From Callorhinus ursinus (Eukaryota; Chordata; Mammalia; Carnivora; Otariidae): DNA of 64,000 bases. Each line of letters opens with the position of its first letter. The first letter of the stretch is position 1. Made by a program: the position numbers and the translations under genes. The DNA is taken from NCBI RefSeq assembly GCF_003265705.1, contig NW_020313285.1, positions 18,305,068 to 18,369,067 on the forward strand, read 5' to 3'. The notes beneath the pieces were generated by a model. That model ran no database searches and was not told the origin of the DNA. It saw nothing but the letters and a program-made list of their open reading frames with translations. Shown here piece by piece: positions 17,051 through 29,044 of this stretch.

Positions 17051-17771
17051 CTTCCCAGAAGAGCATGGGCTACCCTCTGTTCCAGCTTCCCCCCAGAGGG
17101 AAAGTCCATGGGGATACATGGCTACTCAGAGTGGCTTCACAGCAAAGGCAGGGACAGGAGGGGGTTACCCTACGGTCTTGTCCTGGCCAGTCCCCAAGCA
17201 CTCATTGGCTCTGGCCAGCAGATGGTGCCAGAGGGCCAGTAGTCATTCACGGAGCCTGCCCCCTCACTGAGATGCCTCCATAAGCTGCCCTCTCTCCTCT
17301 CCAGGACCAAGAGTCCTGTCCAGATCCCTGGTGTGACCATCAGAGGCTGAATGCCAGTACAGCTTGACTACACACCTGCAGTGTGACCCTGGAAGTAGCC
17401 TCCAGCCCTGTAACAGCGTACCTCTGTGAAATCAAGTTCATGCACACAAGTCCTAGCAACAGGGCCAGGCAGGCTCAGTCTTTAAAAAAAGGAGGGCAGT
17501 GTAGGCCATCGAGGGCTGTTTTGTAGACAACAAAATCATGACAGGCATGACCTACTATCTCCCACTATATCCTTCCTAGGGGAACCAGAGGACACCAGCA
17601 CCAGTGTGGCATCTGGAGCAAAAACCAAAGAGAGGGCAATCTGTCTGAGAGGTCCACAGCCCAGCCTGCCAGCTGGCTATCCATGGAGCTCCAGGCCGGA
17701 CCCTGAGATGCTGAACATTCTGGGAGCCAGACTTGGGGAGACATCAATGACGGGAAGGCAAGTATAACTTG

Positions 17772-17953
17772 GTTTTTTTATTTTTTATTTTTATTTTTTG
17801 AAAGAGAGAGGAGGGGCAGAGGGACAAAGAGAATCTTAAGCAGGGTCCACCCCCAGCGCAGAACCCGACACAGATCTCACAAACCTAAGATCGTGACCTG
17901 GGCTAAAATCAAGCGTCAGACGCTTAACCGACTTAAGTCACCCAGGCGCTCCC
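17772..17953 (-). mobile_element. Can-SINE, older
   Basis: Worn body 'agatcgtgacctgggctaaa' and head 'cacccaggcgctccc'; short 'agtat(a/g)a' flanks. Confidence 0.85.
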
Positions 17954-18139
17954 GCGAGTATGATTTTAATATCTCTTACAAACCAACGGCTAGTTTGTGA
18001 ATGCTGAATGCCTATTTAGGAAGGCCTATTTGCCCAGGGGCCACTGAGTGGCAAGGACATCCTCTGGAGAGTCTCTTGAGTACGGGCTCAACCCATGACA
18101 CCCTCACTGGCCCAGAAAGCTGCTAGTGTGTGCTGTGCC

Positions 18140-19170
18140 AACCAGTCAATGAATATTTACCTAGTAAGAGGCAGTGGTAAACAGTACAGAAAAAGGACTT
18201 CAGTCTTAGGGGGTCTGTCTTCTAGTGGGTAAGATATGATAAGCACACACAAAAGAATGTTAAATAGCTAAGTATTGTGAGGAAAATAAATGCTGATCCA
18301 GATAGTGAAGTGGGGGAAGGCAGGGGCAGCAATACATGTAAGCAGAAACCTGCCAGAGAAGGCACCAGCCATGGAAAAGAAGTGGAACAGCTATTCAAGG
18401 AGATCCAGTGTAAAGGCTCTGAGTTAAGAATGACCTTGGTATGTTCCAGGAACAGCAAGGCCAGCATCGTCAGAGCTTAATGGGGGGAGAGTAAAATGCA
18501 ATGAAGGCAAAGGAGCAGGCAAGGACCAAAGCATGAAGCTTGGCAGGGAAGACATATGAAAGTTGGATTTTTTTCTGTTTGCATTTAGCAACCTCAGGAG
18601 ATGGAGGGTAAGCAGCAAGTGGCCTGATCGGATCAACAGTTGAGAAAGATCATTCTGTGACTGTGTGGAGAAGGGGAGTAGTATGATCTTTCAGGAGGCT
18701 TGACCCAGAGCAGTGGCAGTGGAGATGAGGAGAAAGACATATGTGGAGGTATAGCTAATGCATTACACGTGGCGGATAACTGCATGAATGGTGGTACTAT
18801 TTACCGAGATAGGGAACACCAGGAGTTTGGGTGGGAGGAGATCAGGAATTCAGTGTGAGCTTCATGTTAGACATTGGGGTGACGACAAGGAGGCAGTCGG
18901 AAATACAACTCTGGAGCTCAAGGGAGAACAGGGGCTAAGAATATACGCTTGCAACTCTTCAGCATATAGACGGGACGAAATGAGATCACCTACGTAGAAG
19001 AGAGACAGAGACCTAAGCATTGTGTGACACTAACATTTAGCAAAAGACTTGGGAAGTAGCAGTCAAAAAGACAGGAGGAAAACAAGTCCATCAAGTGTCA
19101 TGGTAGATGGTAGACAAGGAAAGAAATTATTTCCAGGAAGTTGTTTTGGTCAATTGTCTCCAATGCTAAA
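18140..19170 (+). repeat. Ancient interspersed mammalian repeat
   Basis: Same family as 3990-4870, with 'ttccaggaacagcaaggcca' and 'gagatagggaacaccaggag'. It appears to continue after SINE insertions at 20125-20560. Class not resolved. Confidence 0.55.
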
Positions 19171-19176
19171 AACTGG

Positions 19177-19457
19177 ATTTTTTTTTTTTTTTTTTTTAAG
19201 TAGGCTTCACACCCACTGTGGGTTGAATTCCTGACCTAAGAACCACATGCTTGGGGCACCTGGAGGGTTAAGCATCCAACTCCTGGTTCCGGCTCAGGTC
19301 GCGATCTCAGGGTTGTGAGATGGAGCCCAGAGTCAGGCTCTGTGCTCTGTCCCCACCCCTCCCACCCCACTCTCTCTGTCTCAAAAATAAATAAATCTTA
19401 AAAAAAACAAAAGAAAAAGAGCCACATACTCTATCAACTGAGCCAGCCAAGCACCCC
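19177..19457 (-). mobile_element. Older Can-SINE interrupted by a + SINE
   Basis: Left part 19177-19252, right part 19413-19457 ('actgagccagccaagcaccc'). Its left half forms arm 1 of the inverted duplication. Confidence 0.82.
19253..19412 (+). mobile_element. Can-SINE nested in older SINE
   Basis: Head 'ggggcacctggagggttaag', tail 'aaaaataaataaatctt'; flanks 'aagaaccacatgctt' and 'agagccacatact'. Confidence 0.85.
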
Positions 19458-19469
19458 GAAAAACCGGAA

Positions 19470-19706
19470 CTTTTTTAAAAAAGATTTTATTTCAGGGCGC
19501 CTGGGTGGCTCAGTTGGTTAAGCGACTGCCTTCGGCTCAGGTCATGATCCTGGAGTCCCGGGATCGAGTCCCACATCGGGCTCCCTGCTCGGCGGGGAGT
19601 CGGCTTCTCCCTCTGACCCTCCCCCCTCTCATGTGCGCTCTCTCTCTCTCATTCTCGCTCTCTCAAATAAGTAAATCTTTAAAAAAAAATAAAAAGATTT
19701 TATTTC

Positions 19707-19737
<31 letters not shown>

Positions 19738-19889
19738 TCGAGGGGGAGGGGCAGTGAGGACAGGCAGAGGGAGGGAGAAGCAGACTCCCCACTGTGCATG
19801 GAGCCCGACTGAGGCTTGATCCCAGGACCCTGAGATCACGACCTGAGCTGAAGGCAGACGCTTAACCAGCTGAGCCACCCAGATGCCCC
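19470..19889 (-). mobile_element. Can-SINE interrupted by a + SINE
   Basis: Tail left of 19495; body 19696-19889 with (GA)n at 19707-19732; ends 'cacccagatgcccc'. Confidence 0.88.
19496..19690 (+). mobile_element. Can-SINE nested in a - SINE
   Basis: TSD 'aaaagattttatttcag' on both sides, made from the host SINE tail. 'ctccctctgaccctc' subfamily. Confidence 0.92.
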
Positions 19890-20124
19890 AAAACTATAAT
19901 TTAATACACGACCTGAGCCAGAACCAGGAGTTGGATGCTTAACCATCCAGGCGCCCCGAGCCATGTGGCTCTTAGGTCAGGAATTCAAATCACTTACCCT
20001 GCATTCTTCTAGCAGGGAGCCCGATGCGGGGCTGGATTCCAGGACCCTGGGATCATGACCTGTGCCAAAGGCAGACACTGAACTGGGTGTAAAGCCTACT
20101 TAAAAAGAAAAAAAAAGTCTACTC

Positions 20125-20560
20125 TGTTTGGCAGTGTAAAAATAACCTTGATAAAGTTGATTATTTAAGTGGAGCAATGGGCTGAAAAGAAAATGCAAGA
20201 GGAGATGGACAAAGGATAACAGTTCTTCCAAGTTTTGCCAAGAAGAGGAGCATAGAGAAGGCACAGATGCTTACAGGGGCTGTGAGGTCAACAGAGTTTG
20301 TTTTCAGGATTGAAGATAACTGGAGCCATGTTTGTATGCTGTTGGGAATAATCCAGTTGAGGTCAGCGTTACAGATTCAGCTGCAGAAAGGCTGGTGGAG
20401 GTGGGGGCAGGGAGAAGAAAGTATCAATCGGCAAGGTCATTGGAGTCCTGGAGTTTGGGAAAGGAGAGTGCTGGCAATCTGAGAAGAGACTGTGTGAATC
20501 AGTCCTCTCGAAACCTGAGAAGGAATCTCAGGAAGCAGAGGGGATTGTCTGGCAGTAACT
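20125..20560 (+). repeat. Ancient interspersed mammalian repeat, continuation
   Basis: Likely the right part of the element at 18140-19170, separated by nested Can-SINEs and the inverted mosaic. Very worn. Confidence 0.4.
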
Positions 20561-21123
20561 GTGGTCACTTCGACGTTTGGATAAATGAGCCCCTACCAGT
20601 ACAGTTGGGTCCATTTCTCTAGCCATGTCCTGCTGCTTGGGTGCAGGCATCAGACTCTGGACAGAAAATCCTAGCCCAGGGCCACAATAGGTTCCCATCC
20701 CGCAGCTTCCCTCCTGCTGCCCCTGACCTCCTGCCCTCAGCAGGTAAAAGCAGACATTACTCTGGAGATGTCATCATGTGACGGTCGGTGTTGCTCTACA
20801 AACTACACTCTAGTTTTCTCTTTTAGAAGAAGGGTGATCTTGTGAGTGTCTAATACAGACTGGTGAAAAGGGGTAGCTCGTTTTCATCCTTTGGGCCTCA
20901 GCTCAGTGTCACTTCCTCAGAAAGCACCAGCCTCATTACCAGCCCAATCAGTGCAGTGTTAAATTTAAATAAAATTTATATAAACTGAAACATTTAAAAG
21001 CCACTACATCAATATGTATTATGCCATCAGGCAGAAAATTGTCGTGATTCACAAACTTGGTGAGCTGCGGACAGCCTGTGCAACAGCATGTATGTGCAGG
21101 GTGTGGTAAAAGGGTACTTCTTG

Positions 21124-21311
21124 GGGCGCCCGGGTGGCTCAGTCGTTAAGCATCTGCCTTCAGCTCAGGTCATGATCCCGGGGTCCTGAGATCGAGCCCC
21201 GCATTGGGCTCCCTGCTCGGTGGGGAGCCTGCTTCTCCCTCTCCCACTCCCCCTGCTTTTGTTTCCCTTCTCGCTGTGCTCTGTCAAATAAATAATCTTA
21301 AAAAAAAAAAG
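21124..21311 (+). mobile_element. Can-SINE
   Basis: Head 'ggggcgcccgggtggctcag', tail 'aaataaataatctt'. Flanked by 'gggtac(t/c)tctt'. Confidence 0.94.
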
Positions 21312-21322
21312 GGGGTACCTCT

Positions 21323-21532
21323 TATATGAGACTCTCTGATCACAGGAAACAAACTGAGGGTTGCTGGAGGGGAGAAGGGTGGGGGGATGGGGTAACTGGG
21401 TGATGGGCATTAAGGAGGGTACGTGATGTAATGTGCACTGGGTGTTATATAAGACCGATGAATCACTGATCTCTACCTCAGAAACCAATAATACATGTTA
21501 ATTGAATTTAAATTTTAAAAAATTTAAAAATA
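21323..21532 (+). mobile_element. Carnivore L1 3'UTR, truncated
   Basis: About 210 bp with 'gggtgatgggcattaaggag' and 'cactgggtgttatataagac', ending in an A/T-rich tail. It is flanked by similar 'gg(t/a)tacctctt' sequences. Confidence 0.85.
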
Positions 21533-22429
21533 GGATACCTCTTTTTACCTCCTTGCCTCGTACCCTGCTTTGCTTCTCTTCATAGCACATTGTTCCTATC
21601 TGACTTTTGTACTGGTCTCCCAGAAATGTAACCTCCACAAGGGCAGACACTTGGTGTTGGACAGCACTGTGTTTATTCCCAGTCCCTACTAACACCCGGC
21701 ATATAGCAGCTCCTAAGTAGTTGTTGAGCACACGTGTGTTTAAATCTATTTTCTCCTGTTTGCCCTTTTAAAGGTTGTGATATTTGAAAGGGCTCCTGGC
21801 TAACATGCCGAAGTGCTCATGATGAAACCCAGGACAACACACTTGGGATCAGGAGCCTCACTCTACGCTTCCCCTTCCCTACACACCATGCTGTTCCGTC
21901 TTATAAATGACAGGACACAGCCCTCCGATGCAATGAAAGTCAAAAACGGCTAACTAAGCCCATGGAGGCCATCCAGTCACTTGTCTTACTTGAGGGACCT
22001 GTGATATACCACCAGCCAATACCCACACTCTCACCAACCATTTAATTCAGCTGGTGCCCGGCAGTGGCTGACTTACCCGTGGACATTACTCAGACACCAT
22101 GGCAACATGTTTTCTGGCGCTCATTTGTTCTGCTCCCTCAGATGGAAGCAGCCCCTTACTGCACTCTGCCTCAGAGAACTAAGCCCTCTTGCTAGAATCA
22201 TGTACTCCACCCCCAACCCCAAACCCACACACTCTCGCTTTCCCCCTTTCTTCCTATTCTTTTCGTCGATTTATTCCTTCTTCTCATCTCCTCCTCCAAC
22301 AAATATTTCTGTCCTTTGCTTCAAGACTTGGAAAGCCTTGAAATTCTCTCACAAACAAGACCCATCGATATAGCACAGGCTTGGAATGTCAGGAGTCAGC
22401 ATGTCCTGGAGTCTTTTAAGTTTTTTAAA

Positions 22430-22515
22430 TGCAAAGACTGGTTCCAGCTAACCCAAGACACCAGGCCACACAACTAATGGACTTAGGACTCAGGTCTGAG
22501 TCACTTCATCCAGCT
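22430..22515 (-). mobile_element. MIR SINE fragment
   Basis: 'aggccacacaactaatggac' and 'gactcaggtctgagtcactt', complemented MIR, worn. Confidence 0.5.
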
Positions 22516-22628
22516 ACCCCCTCCCCCATTCTCCTACCAGGAACTCAGAGGACAGCCAAAGCAGAGCCTGAATTCTACAAAGCTGGTGAGGGTGGGAAAG
22601 GCTTCCGGTGCAGGCACAGAACGTAGTG

Positions 22629-22717
22629 GGGTGACCACCTGTCCCAGTTTGAGGACTGAAAGCTGCGAATCCTGGGAAATGCTTAAGTCCCAGGCAAACC
22701 AAGACAACTGGTCACCC
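22629..22717. mobile_element. Short TIR element (MITE-like)
   Basis: 89 bp bounded by 'gggtgaccacctgtcccagt' and 'aagacaactggtcaccc', imperfect inverted repeats of about 20 bp. It has no coding capacity. A related copy is at 38038-38132. Likely a fossil non-autonomous DNA transposon; family name not recalled. Confidence 0.65.
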
Positions 22718-23094
22718 TGTATTGGAGCTGTGCCCAACTAGGGCCACACATGCATCACCTGGTGAGTTACCTTAGTTTTGCCTCCCTGTTTTAACATTAA
22801 ACTACTTCAGGGACCCAGCATACTTTTCACCAACTACTAGTTACTTGTAAAATAATGGTTGTCACAATACTCAAGATGTTAAACTAAAAAAGAAATGTGC
22901 AAGAGCGTCTGCTACCATGTTTTAAAAAGGTAAGGAGTAACGCGTGCATGCATGCACACCCCCACACAAAGCTAACCTAAGTTGCTCCCAAAGGAGGCAA
23001 TTTAACAATTACATGATTATGAGGTATGACCATTCTACACACAGGTAGGCTTGTATGTGCTAGTATGGATGCCTGTGAAGGTATCCATAAATAA

Positions 23095-23278
23095 TTTTTT
23101 TAAAGATTTATTTGACAGAGAGAGAGCACGAGCAGGGGGAGCAGCAGACAGGAGAGGGAGAAGCAGGCCCCCCCACTGAGCAGGGAGCCCAATGTGGGGC
23201 TGGATTCCAGGACCCTGGGATCATGACCTGAGCTGAAAGCAGACAATGAACTGACTGAGCCACCCAGACACACGCCCC
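23095..23278 (-). mobile_element. Can-SINE
   Basis: Contains the variant 'ggctggattccaggaccctg' also found in the mosaic at 20030-20050. Its head is worn. Confidence 0.9.
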
Positions 23279-23281
23279 ACC

Positions 23282-23394
23282 ATCAATTTTTTAAGTTTAT
23301 TTTTAAGTAACCTCCTCACACCCAACATGAGGCTCAAACCCATGACCCTGAGATCAAGTCACATGCTCCTCCAACTGAGCCAGCCAGGTGCCCC
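23282..23394 (-). mobile_element. Older Can-SINE, simple tRNA type
   Basis: 'cccatgaccctgagatcaag' and head 'ccagccaggtgcccc'. Flanks share 'catcaatttt'. Confidence 0.85.
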
Positions 23395-24059
23395 AGGTTC
23401 ATCAATTTTAACAAGTCTGCCATTGTGCTAGAGTATGTTGATAATAGGGGAGGCTATGCTTATGTGGGGACAGGATGGGAAATCTCTTGCCTTCTTCTCA
23501 ATTTTGTTGTTAACCCAAAACTTCTCTTAAAGACTTAGAAGTTGGGGATGGGGTGCCCTATTCCATATATACCTCCTTAAAAGAAACCATGGGTTTTCCT
23601 TTCCATTTTTAATACGTTTGTCAACCCAAGGCCAATGTGAAAGTTCCTTTACTCTCAGGAATAAAAGGCTATGCCGTGAGGTGCTAAGTTGAAAATTATT
23701 TTCTCTTTCAAAATCTGGTTCCTATAAATGTCCTTGAGATACACAAGTCATTTCATTAGCTCCAGGAATGCAGCAACCAGGATATGACTTGGGCCAACCT
23801 CAACAGGGCCAAAGTGCAAACCTCCCTCGCCATGCTTCCCAAAGGGCTTGGCACACACTCAGCTTCTAGAAGCAGGGGTCAGACAGACACAGATCATTTT
23901 CTCTGGAACCAAAAGCTGTGGAGGGTTTTGCCCACCCTTCAAAGAACACTAAATACTAATCTCAGCAAAGGAAAGAGAACTCTAATGCTTTCTGTAAGTA
24001 TGGTACTCTGGTGGCAGACGCCTGAACAGCTTTACCTTCTCTGCCCCTTTAAACTGTTG

Positions 24060-24130
24060 AGACAATAAAATAATCCATGTAAAAATGTCTAGCACATGGG
24101 AAATGCTATGTTAGACATTATTCACCATTA
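24060..24130 (+). mobile_element. MIR SINE 3' fragment
   Basis: 'taatccatgtaaaaatgtct' then 'agcacatgggaaatgctatg' match the MIR tail. Confidence 0.5.
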
Positions 24131-24497
24131 GCAACTTCTGCCATGTCATTCTGAATGTCCAGTACCTACTGTTCCTCCAAGTCATTCTGGATTCAACTGC
24201 AGTCTTTAAGTGATAGTCATTCCAGCACTTTCCTCATTCAGATGCTGAGAACATCAGAACCCTAACCTAGTTCAGAATGTCAGCTGTCACTATGTGGATT
24301 TTTATGAGATTATGTATTTCAGAAGCCACAAATCACTTACCCTGCATTCTTCTGACAGACCTAATGATGTAGGCCATCTACCATTCAGGTAGATAGCAGA
24401 AACGTCCAAGTGCTTCCAAGAGGTGCCTTCAACAAATGCTCCCATGAAGTACGTCATCTATCCACATTTCTGGCCCTATTTTTAAAATCCTGGCTCC

Positions 24498-24600
24498 TGG
24501 GGCACCTGGTCTGCTCAGTCAGAAGAACATGTGACTTGGGGTTGTTTTACACCCTATGTGGGGTGTAAAGCTTAAATAAACTTAAAAGAAAATAAAATCT
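24498..24600 (+). mobile_element. Older Can-SINE, internally deleted
   Basis: Head 'ctggggcacctggtctgctc', short body, tail 'aaaagaaaataaaatctt'. Confidence 0.7.
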
Positions 24601-24687
24601 TGGCTTCTAATTTCTAGAGTAGGGTTATTTTTCCTAGGATGTGAGGTGAAGTTGCAAACACCCAAAGGCCTGCAACACATCAAGATT

Positions 24688-24862
24688 GTTTTTTTAAAGT
24701 AATCTCTGTACTCAACATTGGGCTCAAACTTACAACCCCAAGATCCCAAGTCACATGCTCTGCCCACTAAGCCAGCCAGGCGCCCCACCCAATGTGGGGC
24801 TTAAACTCCTGCCTTAAAATCAGACATTGCATGCTTACAGACCGAGCCCGCCAAAGCCCCCC
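24688..24862 (-). mobile_element. Older Can-SINE fragments, two in tandem
   Basis: 24688-24785 ends 'ccagccaggcgcccc'. 24786-24862 is a second complemented body ('atgtggggcttaaactcctg'). Confidence 0.75.
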
Positions 24863-24884
24863 AATCTTGTTTTAAAGATATCCA

Positions 24885-25049
24885 GGGGCACCTGGGTGGC
24901 TCAGTCAGTTAAGCATCTGCCTTCGGCTCAGGTCATGATCCCAGGGTCCTGGGATCGAGTCCCGCATCAGGCTCCCTGCTCAGCGGGGAGTCTGCTTCTC
25001 CCTCTCCCTCTGCTGCTCCCCCTGACAAATAAAATCTTAAGGAAAACAT
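24885..25049 (+). mobile_element. Can-SINE with TSD
   Basis: Flanked by 'aaagatatcca' (24874-24884 and 25050-25060). Confidence 0.95.
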
Positions 25050-26159
25050 AAAGATATCCAAAGCTAAGGGCAAAATATGCTGTAGTAGCACCAAAGAGGG
25101 TATAATCAGATCTATCACCTTGACCTCTTCCAAGTCATGGCAGGTATCGCACTGCCACCCCAAAGATCTTAATTCATGTTTGAATGTGCCAGCCCTTTAC
25201 AACTCCAGTGTGGTCACAGGGAGGCAGTAGTGCCCTGGGGTTTGTTCGTCTTTGTGGTCTTTTAGTCACAGATCACTGAAAGGGTTAAAATAAAAATGGT
25301 AGTTTTATGTGTAACAAAGTAGATTAATCACCCTTCTTTTGCATGATTCTGGGAAACAAAGTATGCTTAAGACCAAACAGATTATATAGCTTCTCCCCTA
25401 ACTCCTCTGGTCTGCTGCATTCAACACACCTCCCAGACCCTCACTACTGCTGGCAAGGTACTTGAAAGGAAAGCGGGACCCAACACAGGAAAGGCTTTTT
25501 CTACACATTTCACATCTGGTATCTTTCACTGTACCTCATAACCTGGCTTTTTTCCTGAGACATATCTGGACACTCCTGACCTTGGAGTCAGGAGGCCTCC
25601 CCTTGACAAGGCTGACAAATCCTACCAGCCATTGCCCCTGCCCCCTAGTACTATGCCATGCTAAGGCAGTTCTGGATCTACCTCAAAAGCTTAAACCAAA
25701 TTAGACCATTCAATCTCCTTATAGCTCAGAAGGTATGCTAAGCCTTGAGGTAGAGGCACTCAATGGTGTCTGTCATTTCCACTAGCTTTCATTGAACCTT
25801 TCACTTTGGTCTTCGTTGACTCCACAGCAAGCACTCTTTCCCTTTTCTGTAACAATTCTGGTCTTTGACTTCCACCACTGGGCCCTGGACTTGCTGGCGG
25901 CTACAGCTTACTGTTACACTAGGAAATGTCTGCTAATCATCTTTGAAGAACGTAACTGGTACTGTCCTTGGAAGCCTAAAGGGACTGTCCCAATGACAAT
26001 ACTCCGGATGGTTAAGGCTATCTCCAGAGATTGCCAAGGGGTCTAAGTAGCAATATGAGCCACATGTTGCATTACTGTAGCCTTTTAGGGATAGAAAACT
26101 CAACAGCCCATCTACTTATCCCAAACCTGTTGAGGACACAAACTACTTAATTAAACTTC

Positions 26160-26350
26160 AGCCACGAGATCTAGAGAACTGATGGGTACCAGAGGGGAGC
26201 TGGGGGGGGGGGGGATGGGTGAAATAGGTGAAGGGGATTGAAGAGTACACTTATTGTGAGGAGCACTGAATAATGTATTGTTGAATCACTGAATTGTACA
26301 CCTGAAACTAAAACAACACTATATGTTAACTATACTGGAATTAAAACAAA
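26160..26350 (+). mobile_element. L1 3'UTR, truncated
   Basis: Contains 'aatcactgaattgtacacct' and 'actatatgttaactatactg', the usual L1 3' terminus, plus an 11-base G run at 26203-26213. Confidence 0.8.
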
Positions 26351-27144
26351 ACCTTCAGCCATGAGAATTTGTGTTTTGCCTTAAAAGAAAAAGACATGGC
26401 CTTTTCCCCTGCATTTACTATCTCTTTTACCCTCTGGGAGAAGGATTCTGGTCCAGGTATGATGGGAATCACACTTCTAGGGTTTTCTGCTCAGTCCATT
26501 TAGTCTTAGTTATCACTGATCTTTGCGAGTTCAACTTTTAAACAAATTTGTATAAATATCCATAATCCATATTTTCTTTCCCTCAAATTTATATACCAGC
26601 TGATAAACACTAATATATTTACAGGATAGCACTAAGACTGCAACAGTGCCATTTCAGCAACATCCCATTTTTGTCTAGATGGCAGTACCTGTATAAATAT
26701 ACAGAATAAAAAGGAGAAATAAAATGTACTTATAGTCCCCGGACATAGGCTTAAACTAAAATTGAAAAAGTATGGAGACCATCAAGAATGCCCGAAATAA
26801 TACACCCACAACCTTCATAAAATAAACATACAACTGTGAAGGGAAAAAACCCAAGTTAAAAAGTTTACAAAAACCAGAAATATGTCAAAGAATGTGAGAA
26901 CAGATGAAGGCTTAAAAAAAAAAAAAGTTGCAGCTCATGGGAAGAGAATCCACTACAAAGCGAAGATGCCCATCACTAAAGCCCATTTCTAGGAACATAT
27001 TAGGGCTTTTTGAAAAGTAAGGGACTGCACAGTATACAGGATAAAACTGTTGAAACAAAGAGTCACATGGTATATTTTAATTATTCACCAAAACCTAAAA
27101 CCACCACCAATCACCACAAAAGCCAATTTTCCTAAATTTGTAGC

Positions 27145-27275
27145 TGGGATACTGAGCAGTGATTCTTGAATCTAAATGTAAATTAAAATCACTTGGGAAA
27201 CTTAAAAATACCTATGCCTGGATATGCCTCCAATTTAAATCGGAATCTCTGTGGGCATCAAGGCTAAGAACCACA
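27145..27275 (+). mobile_element. MER5-like hAT non-autonomous element
   Basis: Starts 'gagcagtgattcttgaatct' and ends 'ggctaagaaccac', with 'aaaatcacttgggaaactta' inside. A typical short MER5 relic. Confidence 0.65.
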
Positions 27276-29044
27276 GAAATAACCAGCCTTATTGTACTTA
27301 TCTAAAGCTAAGTCTTTCTGAAAAATAATACTAACTATACTTGCATTTAAAACGTATCTACTGCAACCAAGAAAAGGAAAAAAGTCACCTGTTTGCTACA
27401 AATATTCCATCTAAGAAATGAGCACATCATTTTACCATTTCATTTTACCCTTCAAAGTTCCAAAGCAAATTTCTAAAAGTCATCGGTATAGAAATCTCAC
27501 TCATTTTTAGTTGACAAGTCTTTGATTAAAAAGTTTATTATAAAAATTCTTTTAATCTGTTACTGATTGAGAAATCAGCAACAGCAATTATATATTTTTA
27601 AAGGGAAACTACTATACTTACCAAAGCATTTTTTTAAAACCCACTTCATAATCAGGTAGGTTACTAACACTTTGTATTGTAGTTTAGAACGCTAAAACCC
27701 AGTCATTCTGTACAATTAGAAACTTAAATTCTGGAAACTATTCTAAACCCAAGCCATTTCGGCCACAAGCCCTTTTCTGCTAACCACCAGAATTAGAAAA
27801 TCTGTACACCTGGAAGATAGTACCACATGTTGATTAGAAAACGGGCATTCTTTCGAAGTCAGTTCTGTTACCACAGGACCTGAAAACAGCTGCTTGGTAT
27901 CTAGATCACTTGGACCCTGGGTTAAAGCTACCGCACACCAGATACATTATTTGTGCAAAGAGGAAGGGCATTAAGTGAGAAAGCAAAAACACAGATAGAT
28001 GTATTTCTTGTGAAACCATAAAATAAAATGGAATGGAGACATGTAGAAAACAGGGCTTTTTGCTTTGAACCATCAACTCCACAAGCCACCAAAAATACTG
28101 TCAATTAGATCAGAGGAGAGATAAAAAGAAACTAGACCATTTTTTTTTAACATAGAGTGTGTGTACGTCAGTTATTTTCCTAAAACATCTTAGATGAGAG
28201 AACTTCCTTATCAGTTCCAAATTCAACACAATACAAAGCAAAGGAACTTTTATTACTACATTCACACAAGTAATGATTAAGTGCCCTGAAGTTTACCCTG
28301 ATAGCTGAAGATTACCATTAGTTTCCACAGAAAACCTAATCCTATTCAAAGGAGAAAAGGGTGGGGAAAACTCATTAAGTGCTTAGCACTGCCACTTCAT
28401 TTCAAATGCCATGTTTGTTTCTGTCCTTGGGTGAACGTATGTTAACACCAAACCGTGATCTAGCAATAGTTTACTATTTGGTTTAACTAGTAGCACTTAA
28501 AGAGCTTAATACAGGATAATACTTTAACAGCTTTTTTATCTGAGACAAAGTTAACTCTAAAATAACATGACAAGCAATGTACAAAATCTGTCCATTTTTT
28601 TTGTCCATCTAACATACATAGCAATGAGATTTATAACCAGAAACTGCACTGAGAAGTAGACACATTAGTTTGTCAAGCTCTACCTGAAAACATTATGTTT
28701 TATTAAAACAAAAACCAAAACACTTAAATCTCAAGTTCTATAGTTTTACAGTCCAGTCTTACTGAAGTTGCACAGATTTCCTTTCTTGCAGACAAGGTAA
28801 TATGCAGGAAGAACCCACGAAGAGCACGCTGGCTATCTGACAAATTGTACTATCTGGATTACAAATAAGTCTTGAAAATCTTCTGAAGAATGTCAAGGAG
28901 TTACCAGAGAGATTATATAGTGACCTTGATTTTTATTTTTCTTTACCTAGAATTCTACAAATTCTAAAATTTATCAATTGATGTATATCTTTTAAATAAA
29001 CAGCACCAGTCTTGCCCATTGATACAATTAAAATTTGACTTGTT

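Larger units (their letters stand above)
19190..20117. repeat. Inverted duplication with templated insert
   Basis: Arm 1, 19190-19301, is a + Can-SINE head inserted in an older - SINE. Arm 2, 19909-19988 plus 20085-20117, is its reverse complement, including the SINE-in-SINE junction. Arm 2 is split by 19989-20084. That insert continues a 25-bp exact match (19986-20010 versus 24329-24353), then a SINE segment resembling 23182-23252. Confidence 0.85.
20880..21745 (+). mobile_element. L2 LINE, interrupted by L1 and Can-SINE
   Basis: The left piece, about 20880-20960, and right piece, 21540-21745 ('ccacaagggcagacacttgg'), flank a Can-SINE (21124-21311) and an L1 end (21323-21532). Confidence 0.55.
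11305..29044. other. Intergenic region between PPP2CA 3' end and SKP1 promoter
   Basis: 17.7 kb with no supported gene. It contains many Can-SINEs, L1, L2, MIR, MER5-like and ancient repeats listed separately. Stretches in which I recognise nothing: 11500-12720, 13990-14430, 14740-15720, 16500-16950, 17050-17770, 21750-22430, 23395-24060, 25061-26160, 26350-27140 and 27280-29040. The last may include a longer PPP2CA 3'UTR. Confidence 0.75.

Noticed and set aside
11305..29044. An extra gene between SKP1 and PPP2CA
   Set aside because: No exon with splice sites and family resemblance found on either strand; longest frames fall in repeats or GC-rich DNA. A non-coding gene cannot be excluded without transcripts.
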